A stretch of DNA of 46,729 nucleotides from Candidatus Dormiibacterota bacterium (GTDB lineage Bacteria > Chloroflexota > Dormibacteria > Aeolococcales > Bog-877), in the NCBI GenBank assembly GCA_027313505.1, contig DAHVDN010000023.1:1-46729 (forward strand), written 5' to 3'. The first letter of the stretch is position 1. Every line of letters begins with the position of its first letter. The translations under genes were made by a program, and so were the position numbers. Positions 41,787-46,729 of this stretch are shown here, in pieces. The notes under the pieces were generated by a model. It was not told where the DNA came from and made no database searches. It worked only from the letters and a program-made list of their open reading frames with translations.

Positions 41787-42359
41787 ATGAGAAGTACGGT
41801 TACGACCCTGGGCGAGATCGAGGTGCTGAGACCTAACGGCGAGCGTGTGAAGCTCTCCAATCTTTGGAGCGGCGGCCCGACAGTTGTGATCTGGCTCCGT
41901 CACTTCGGATGCCTTTATTGCTTGGAGCAGACGTCGGTCTTGATGGAGGCACTGCCTCGCATTCGCTCCGCGGGAGGCGAACTGCTCTTCATCGGGAACG
42001 GCAACGCCGCCCAGGCACTCCACTTTCAGCAGATGAAGGCTCTTGAAGCGATCGTGGTTACCGACCCGGAACGGACCAGCTACCGGGCCATGGGAGCACG
42101 CCGGTCCCCGTTCAGAGCCCTCGGCAAGGGAGTCCTCGCTGGATTGTGGAATGCCCGACGGCGAAACGTGAGATCAGAAGGACTGCAGGGCGACGCCATT
42201 CAGTTGGGAGCCGCACTGGTGGTCGAGCCACCCGGAAGGGTCCTCCTCAGCCATATCAACTCGAGTCTTGGCGACCATCCCACAGTTGACGCCCTCGTTG
42301 AGGCGCTGGGCCGGACCACTGCAGCGGCAACCAGTGCCAAGTCGCCGGCAACCGTGTGA
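41787..42359 (+). CDS. Peroxiredoxin-like 2 / AhpC-TSA family redoxin
   Basis: A 190-residue thioredoxin-fold protein of the PRXL2 (AhpC/TSA_2) type. The strand VVIWLRHFGCLYCLEQ has a CxxC-like pair (Cys42 and Cys45) at the helix start, followed by LLFIGNGNAAQALHF, VVTDPERTSYRAMG and GGALVV-type strands (QLGAALVVEPPGRVLL). Members detoxify peroxides or act as thiol oxidoreductases; the specific role is not known. It is the first gene of a three-gene operon: its TGA overlaps the ALDH GTG as GTGA. The leaderless promoter and the divergent TetR gene suggest stress-related control. Confidence 0.82.
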   Translation: MRSTVTTLGEIEVLRPNGERVKLSNLWSGGPTVVIWLRHFGCLYCLEQTSVLMEALPRIRSAGGELLFIGNGNAAQALHFQQMKALEAIVVTDPERTSYRAMGARRSPFRALGKGVLAGLWNARRRNVRSEGLQGDAIQLGAALVVEPPGRVLLSHINSSLGDHPTVDALVEALGRTTAAATSAKSPATV

Positions 42360-43810
42360 CCCACCCCACCGACGGCCGCGCCAGTTCGGAGGGCCGTCCC
42401 TGGTCACCAATCTTTGTGGACGGGGAGTTCCGATCCGCCCACGGGCCCCAACTGATCCCGGTCATGGAAGCCGCCAGCGGCACTGTCATGGCGGAGGTGG
42501 CTGACGCCGATTCGCAGGATGTCGACTCAGCGGTGCGCTCCGCGGCCCGGGCGCTGGCGTGCTGGGCGGCCACACCTCCGGCGCAGCGCGCCGACCATCT
42601 CGAGCGGCTGCAAAAGGCGATGGAGGATCGCTCCGAGGACTTCGCCCGGACGATCTCCCAGGAGGTGGGAACACCGATCCGTCAATCGAGGGCGGTCCAG
42701 GTGGGAAACCCGATCACGATCACCGGCCACATCGCACAGACATTGCGGACCTATCCGTTCGAGGAGCACATCGACAGCTGCCTCGTCCTCAAGGAGCCGG
42801 TCGGCGTGGTGGCCGCAATCACCCCCTGGAACTATCCGCTGCAGCAGGTTGTCGCCAAGGTCGCAGCCGCTCTCGCCGCAGGTTCGACGGTGGTACTCAA
42901 GGCGAGCGAAGTAGCACCGCTGACAGCACTGATGCTCGCTGAGCTGGCTGCGGAGACCGGCCTGCCCCCAGGGGTGCTGAACGTTCTGGTGGGCCGAGGG
43001 CCGACCACTGGCGAAGCGCTGGTGCGGCATCCCGCGGTGGACAAGGTCTCCTTCACCGGGTCGACCAGAGCGGGAAGGCGAATCTCGGAACTGGCAGCTG
43101 ACACCGTCAAGCCGGTGACCCTGGAGCTGGGAGGCAAGTCGGCTAGCCTGGTGCTGGAGGACGCCAACGTGGCGATGGCAGCCAAGTTCGTCGTCTACAA
43201 CGCCTTCCTAAACTCTGGCCAAACCTGCACCGCACTCACCCGGCTGCTGGTGCCGGCGCGGCTGGCTGCGGAAGCCGTTGAGGTCGCCGTCGCGACTGCC
43301 GCGAAACTACCCTTGGGTGACCCTCTAGATGAGGCGACCCGGCTCGGCCCCTTGGCGTCCCAGGCGCAGCAGGAGCGGGTGCGCGGCTACATCGAGAGCG
43401 GGTTGTCGGAGGGGGCCAGGCTGGTGGTGGGCGGCGCGGACCCGCCAGATGGCCGCGACCTGGGGTACTACGTGAAAGCGACGATTTTTGACCAGGTGCG
43501 CTCCAACATGACCATCGCGCAGGAGGAGATTTTCGGGCCGGTACTGTCGATAATCGCTTACGACAGTGAGGAAGAGGCGGTGGCGATCGCCAATGGAACG
43601 GCCTACGGTTTGGCGGCGGCCGTGTGGTCCGCCGACCAGGATCGCGCGCTCGCTTTCGCCAGAAGGCTGCGAGCAGGGACGGTGGAGATCAACGGGGGAG
43701 CGTTCAGCACCTCGGCCCCCTTCGGGGGGGTGAAACAGTCCGGCCACGGCCGCGAGTTCGGCCGCTACGGGATTGAGGAGTTCCTGGTCCCCAAGTCGCT
43801 GCAGCTTTGA
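42356..43810 (+). CDS. NAD(P)-dependent aldehyde dehydrogenase
   Basis: A 484-residue aldehyde dehydrogenase superfamily enzyme that oxidises an aldehyde to a carboxylate. The family landmarks are complete: ITPWNYPL (about 155-162), KASEVAPLTA, FTGSTRAG (233-240), the general-base glutamate in LELGGKSA (E257), the nucleophile in NSGQTCTA (C291), EEIFGPVLSI, and the C-terminal FGGVKQSGHGREFG. The aldehyde substrate is not predictable. The GTG start overlaps the redoxin stop; the TGA overlaps the thioesterase TTG as TTGA. The grouping with a redoxin and a hotdog enzyme suggests handling of reactive aldehydes or acyl-CoA products. Confidence 0.95.
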   Translation: MTHPTDGRASSEGRPWSPIFVDGEFRSAHGPQLIPVMEAASGTVMAEVADADSQDVDSAVRSAARALACWAATPPAQRADHLERLQKAMEDRSEDFARTISQEVGTPIRQSRAVQVGNPITITGHIAQTLRTYPFEEHIDSCLVLKEPVGVVAAITPWNYPLQQVVAKVAAALAAGSTVVLKASEVAPLTALMLAELAAETGLPPGVLNVLVGRGPTTGEALVRHPAVDKVSFTGSTRAGRRISELAADTVKPVTLELGGKSASLVLEDANVAMAAKFVVYNAFLNSGQTCTALTRLLVPARLAAEAVEVAVATAAKLPLGDPLDEATRLGPLASQAQQERVRGYIESGLSEGARLVVGGADPPDGRDLGYYVKATIFDQVRSNMTIAQEEIFGPVLSIIAYDSEEEAVAIANGTAYGLAAAVWSADQDRALAFARRLRAGTVEINGGAFSTSAPFGGVKQSGHGREFGRYGIEEFLVPKSLQL

Positions 43811-44241
43811 GACTCCCGACGCCGTCGGACCAAGCACCTGGAGAGTTGGAGCCAGGTCTGGATGGTGCTCTCGGAACCCAGATCATCTCCGCGACCGCAG
43901 AAGAGGTGGTGCTGACCCTGTCCATAGGCCCCCATCATCTGCAGCCCTATGGAGTGGTTCACGGTGGGGTTTGGGCTTCCCTCGCGGAGACCGCAGCTTC
44001 TGTGGGCGCGAGTCTGAGCAGTGGAAGCCAAGTCGTCGGTCTGGACAACCACACCAGCTTCCTGCGCGCGATCGGAGATGGGGCGGTCAGGGTGGTGGCT
44101 CGACCGATTCATCCTGGACGCAGCACCCAGGTGTGGGAGGTTGTGATTACGGAGATGGACGGATCCACCAGTTCCAAAACCAGACCGGTGGCACAGTCGC
44201 TGGTCAGGTTGTACGTGATCGGCAACCGCAGCACGACCTAG
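43807..44241 (+). CDS. PaaI/YiiD-type hotdog thioesterase
   Basis: A 144-residue hotdog-fold protein. PaaI-type features are visible: LQPYGVVHGGVWASLAETAAS (only the core YGVVHGGVW, with H52, and E61 are diagnostic), LDNHTSFLRAIGDG and the final strand VRVVARPIHPGRSTQVWEV. It would hydrolyse acyl-CoA or aryl-CoA thioesters. The TTG start (43807-43809) overlaps the ALDH stop, so translation is probably coupled. The next gene is 223 bp away and separate. A role in the same pathway as the ALDH is inferred from the operon only. Confidence 0.85.
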   Translation: MRLPTPSDQAPGELEPGLDGALGTQIISATAEEVVLTLSIGPHHLQPYGVVHGGVWASLAETAASVGASLSSGSQVVGLDNHTSFLRAIGDGAVRVVARPIHPGRSTQVWEVVITEMDGSTSSKTRPVAQSLVRLYVIGNRSTT

Positions 44242-44464
44242 CCGCGGACAGAGCGGTACCTCCTCCCGTCACCGCATCCTGTTGCGGCCCATCTTCCCAC
44301 CGCCGAACAACTGTGACCCGTGCGCGACACCGTGCCCACCACATTTGGATGCATACTCCGGCGCATGAGTACGCTTCGTATGCAGAAGCTGCCGGGGCAG
44401 CCGCCCGCCACCTCCGGCCCCTGTTGGGAGGCCATCGCGCGGCGCAACGGACCAGCCGCGCGCC

Positions 44465-45649
44465 TTGGCCGTAGGTTCTCTCAATCGAGTTCGGAAGATG
44501 CACTTCACCCGGCCTCGCAGGGACCACGGTACGCGGCGACAGCTTGCCCTATGGGGCAGCTGCTCGACCGGTAGCACTTTGCTGGAGTCGCCGGTACTCT
44601 TGGTCCATCGTGCGAACGCGGCCCTGCGCCGGCCAGCTCCCGCGGCGATTGCGCTGTGGTCGGCGGGAACAGCGGCAGTATTGTCGGCCATTCCCCTTGA
44701 GCATTGGCACGGACGTACTCTCGCCGAGGTCGTTTCGACGGTTCCGATTGCCGGTCTGGCGATCGGTACCCTTCTGTGGCGCCGCAAGCACTTGTCAGCG
44801 GGAGTTTTACATGCGACAACCGCGCTGGCGACCGCGACTATCACCTACCTGGTCGCGCTGGTGCCGGGGCCCAACTTTGGGCTCCTCTACATCTATGTCG
44901 CCATCTTCGCTGCACTCTTCTACTCCGCGAAGGGATTTGTCTGTCACCTGGTGACGATTGCCGTTGCCGATGCGGCAGCGCTCGCGTTGCAGCCACCGGC
45001 CGGCGGTCCATTCGTAGCCTGGGGCGCTATCGTCGGAACAGCAACTGTCGCCAGCCTAATTCTCCGTTCGTTGGTGGTCGAGCTGAGGCTCCTGTCGAAG
45101 CAGGATCCGCTAACCCAACTGGCCAATCGCCGAGCTTGGGAGGAACACCTTCGGATTGAGATGGCGCGGACCCAGCGAACTGGTCTAGCGCTGGCGGTAG
45201 CTGTCCTGGACCTCGACGGCTTCAAGGCGGTGAATGACTCTCAGGGCCATCAGGCCGGGGACCGATTGCTGCAGACCATGGCCGCTGCCTGGCGTCCACT
45301 CCTGCGTCAGAGCGGTGACCTCTTGGCGCGCCTGGGCGGGGATGAGTTCGGCATCGTCTCGGTCGCCACGTCGCCCGCCGGCATCCAGATGGTGATCGAG
45401 CGGCTCCGTCTGGTGGCCGGAGCGGACGGCATTACGTTCGCGGTCGGGATGGCGACCTGGGATGGCTTGGAGTCGGCCGAGCTGCTGGTGAGCCGCGCCG
45501 ACGCGGCAATGTTTCGAGATAAGGAAGACCATCGACAGCCTCCACGAAGGCAAGGAGCCGAGCCACCGAAGCTGGACCCATACCCGGACGGCCCGCCGAA
45601 TAGGGGGGCCCAAGCGAACGTCCCGGGCTGCCAACCGCAGTGGCGCTGA
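44465..45649 (+). CDS. Membrane-bound diguanylate cyclase (GGDEF)
   Basis: A 394-residue reading with about five membrane helices between residues 58 and 200 and a C-terminal GGDEF domain: DPLTQLANRRAWEEHL (214-229), LDLDGFKAVNDSQGHQAGD and LGGDEFGIVS with GGDEF at 291-295. It synthesises cyclic di-GMP. The inhibitory I-site is altered (QSGD at the RxxD position), so feedback may be weak. The start is uncertain: TTG 44465 is the longest, and ATG 44498 or an internal TTG near the first helix are options. The last 40 residues (from about RQPPRRQ) are Pro/Arg-rich and overlap an antisense pseudogene, so the normal stop has probably been lost. Confidence 0.82.
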   Translation: MAVGSLNRVRKMHFTRPRRDHGTRRQLALWGSCSTGSTLLESPVLLVHRANAALRRPAPAAIALWSAGTAAVLSAIPLEHWHGRTLAEVVSTVPIAGLAIGTLLWRRKHLSAGVLHATTALATATITYLVALVPGPNFGLLYIYVAIFAALFYSAKGFVCHLVTIAVADAAALALQPPAGGPFVAWGAIVGTATVASLILRSLVVELRLLSKQDPLTQLANRRAWEEHLRIEMARTQRTGLALAVAVLDLDGFKAVNDSQGHQAGDRLLQTMAAAWRPLLRQSGDLLARLGGDEFGIVSVATSPAGIQMVIERLRLVAGADGITFAVGMATWDGLESAELLVSRADAAMFRDKEDHRQPPRRQGAEPPKLDPYPDGPPNRGAQANVPGCQPQWR

Positions 45650-45983
45650 CCGGCGGCCACCAGGTGATCGGCTCCCGTTCTGCGCGGTTGGTTGGTGATC
45701 CCTAACCAGAATCTGGGCGCGTCCTGTCCTGCTCGCCGGCGCGCACGACGGAATCGAGGTCATCTGATCGACGATCACCTCCGGTCTGGCGTCGGCCGCA
45801 GTTTCACCGACCGACTGCGCGTTCAGCCCGTCCGTGACGTCGGCGTCTGCACCTAGAGCCTTGGGCAGGCCCACCTGGGCCGCACTCGTCGTCGACGCCC
45901 TCATCGACCCGACCGCGAGCCCAAAGCTGTGGGATGAGTCTCCCTCTCAGGACCCCGCTTCCGCCAGCCACGAACAGTTGCAT
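45620..45983 (-). pseudogene. Degraded NAD-dependent epimerase/dehydratase (SDR) gene
   Basis: On the minus strand an ATG at 45983 begins MQLFVAGGSGVLRGRLIPQL, a Rossmann start as in extended SDRs, but the frame is lost after about 25 codons. A second frame gives ALGADADVTDGLN and DARPEVIVDQMTSIP, and a third gives LGITNQPRRTGADHLVAAG (about 45650-45705). These are the expected next blocks of an SDR (RALGAE, EPDVIVHQMT, TNRLRTEGTDHLLAAA) in the right order. At least two frameshifts exist. The pieces end against, and partly overlap, the 3' end of the GGDEF gene; the left border is approximate. Confidence 0.65.
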
Positions 45984-46519
45984 GACCCTCACCCCCCGAT
46001 GCCAGCTCCGTGTCACTATGGGGAGTTCAGACCAGGAAGCCCGTCCGTCTTCGTTATGCGGGCCGTATCGTTCGGCCGTGAACTCGCGGTGGCGGCGCCC
46101 GGCCCGGTCCCTACCGGGCGGGCCGGTACCTGGTTCAGCTTCTCACCGGCACCAGAAGCCGAACGCCAAACGGGGCCGGGCGCGGCGGTCGGCTGAACAC
46201 CACCAACGCGCCCGGTAAAAGATGTTGCCGCCGATAACCATGCCGTGACCCGGTGGCTCCGGGACAACCTCACCGTCCACCACCCCTCATACGCCGATTG
46301 GGCCGAGCGACTCGGGAGGACTCTGATCACCTGGGACACCCGCCCGCTGGTGTCCCAGGCCTTTCATGCGAGCCCGAGTTAGTGACCAGCGGCCCAGGAG
46401 AGCCGGCAGCACGGGTGTAGAACGATCGGCTTGCGCCACTGTTCGATTGCGACCGGCTCAGTACGTCATCCGATGAGGGCGCGCGCGGATCTGGGCGAGA
46501 TGGCGGTGGAGTAGGTCTT

Positions 46520-46544
46520 GGACCAGCACCTTAGGTGCTGGTCC
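46520..46544. repeat. Perfect 25-bp palindrome (11-bp arms)
   Basis: GGACCAGCACC (46520-46530) and GGTGCTGGTCC (46534-46544) are exact reverse complements around a 3-nt loop TTA. It is suited to a terminator-type hairpin or a mobile-element end; no U-run follows directly. Confidence 0.6.
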
Positions 46545-46587
46545 CTGCCCGGATGGCGAGCACCTGTGTGAACTCTGTGACTGCGAG

Positions 46588-46603
46588 CCCCGCTCCTGCG
46601 GGG
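46588..46603. repeat. Short GC hairpin
   Basis: CCCCGC (46588-46593) and GCGGGG (46598-46603) with a TCCT loop. A 6-bp stem with no clear U-tract; probable structural signal of unknown use. Confidence 0.35.
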
Positions 46604-46729
46604 TACTTCCCAGATGAAGCGGGGACAAGCTGGCGTGATTGCCGCAGGAGCCGTAACGATTGGCGTTGCGCTCCGATGGCTGGAGCGACCTTCGGTCTAG
46701 GTAGTGTGGGATCGTTAAGTTCCATAAGG

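Larger units (their letters stand above)
45984..46729. other. Right-edge region without a recognised gene
   Basis: About 745 bp of short open frames, none with family similarity I can name. A 45-codon plus-strand frame from GTG 46245 to TAG 46380-46382 reads VTRWLRDNL ... YADWAERLG and looks like a protein fragment, source unknown. A minus-strand frame at 46531-46725 (64 codons) is also unrecognised. Two hairpins occur at 46520-46544 and 46588-46603. Confidence 0.35.

Noticed and set aside
44320-44574. 84-codon plus-strand frame before the GGDEF gene, with CATACT-7-ATG at an internal ATG
   Set aside because: No family similarity and overlap with the GGDEF N-terminus; the -10 match is weak. 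It might explain the GGDEF start by a frameshift, but there is not enough evidence.
45984-46339. Plus- and minus-strand frames of 100-120 codons
   Set aside because: Low-complexity Arg/Pro/Ala composition and no motif; treated as non-coding or too decayed to name.
1-46729. CRISPR arrays, toxin-antitoxin pairs, restriction systems and prophage genes
   Set aside because: No regularly spaced repeats, no integrase or methylase motifs, and all large open frames are explained by the genes listed.

Overview
The window comes from a GC-rich bacterial chromosome (by eye in the low-to-mid 60s % GC, not computed). It has no plasmid, phage or CRISPR hallmarks, and I saw no rRNA or tRNA genes. Three things point to the Actinomycetota/Chloroflexota/Dormibacterota side of the tree: a Gram-positive-type LexA box (CGAAC-N4-GTTCG), many start codons that sit 6-7 nt after a TANNNT -10 hexamer (leaderless transcription), and an AdnAB-like helicase-nuclease pair. 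The exact phylum is not settled by this sequence.

Layout. 1-3.7 kb: a decayed alpha/beta-hydrolase copy, its intact paralogue, and dnaK, all on the minus strand. 3.8-5.8 kb: a small secreted or anchored protein and an endoglycoceramidase-like GH5 enzyme. 5.8-11.6 kb, minus strand: two Gfo/Idh/MocA oxidoreductases (one fused to a ThuA-like domain), menG/ubiE, an MTA-phosphorylase-like enzyme and an EEP-family phosphodiesterase. 11.7-16.2 kb, plus strand: LLM flavin enzyme, membrane protein, glutaredoxin-like protein, a GT2-GtrA protein with an extra C-terminal domain, and a bile-acid-symporter-family transporter. 16.2-19.6 kb: DnaE2/ImuC. 19.7-23.9 kb: a damaged diguanylate cyclase gene, a DUF429 protein and a ClC antiporter. 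24-30 kb, minus strand: SbcC, SbcD and FtsH. 30-32.4 kb: an SOS-type operon imuA-imuB-DUF6504-like. 32.5-34.4 kb, plus strand: HU, an NDUFA9-like SDR and an SCP2 protein. 34.4-41.6 kb, minus strand: AdnB-like and AdnA-like proteins and a TetR regulator. 41.8-44.2 kb: redoxin, aldehyde dehydrogenase and hotdog thioesterase. 44.4-46.7 kb: a second GGDEF protein, an antisense SDR pseudogene, and a tail without recognisable genes.

Functional theme. The window is rich in DNA repair and mutagenesis functions. These are the ImuA/ImuB/DnaE2 translesion mutasome, with imuAB under a promoter whose -35/-10 spacer contains a LexA box; SbcCD; and an AdnAB-type double-strand-break resection machine. A stress and quality-control layer (DnaK, FtsH, redoxin) sits around them. 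Nine gene junctions are 4-nt stop/start overlaps (ATGA, GTGA, TTGA), which suggests translational coupling.

Three genes are visibly decaying: the left-edge hydrolase, the N-terminal half of the 20-kb GGDEF protein, and the antisense SDR at 45.7-46.0 kb. I found no complete mobile element and no obvious defence system. The most unusual signals are regulatory or architectural: the SOS promoter, leaderless starts, a missing standard start codon in AdnA, a SbcC without a zinc hook, and several domain fusions.
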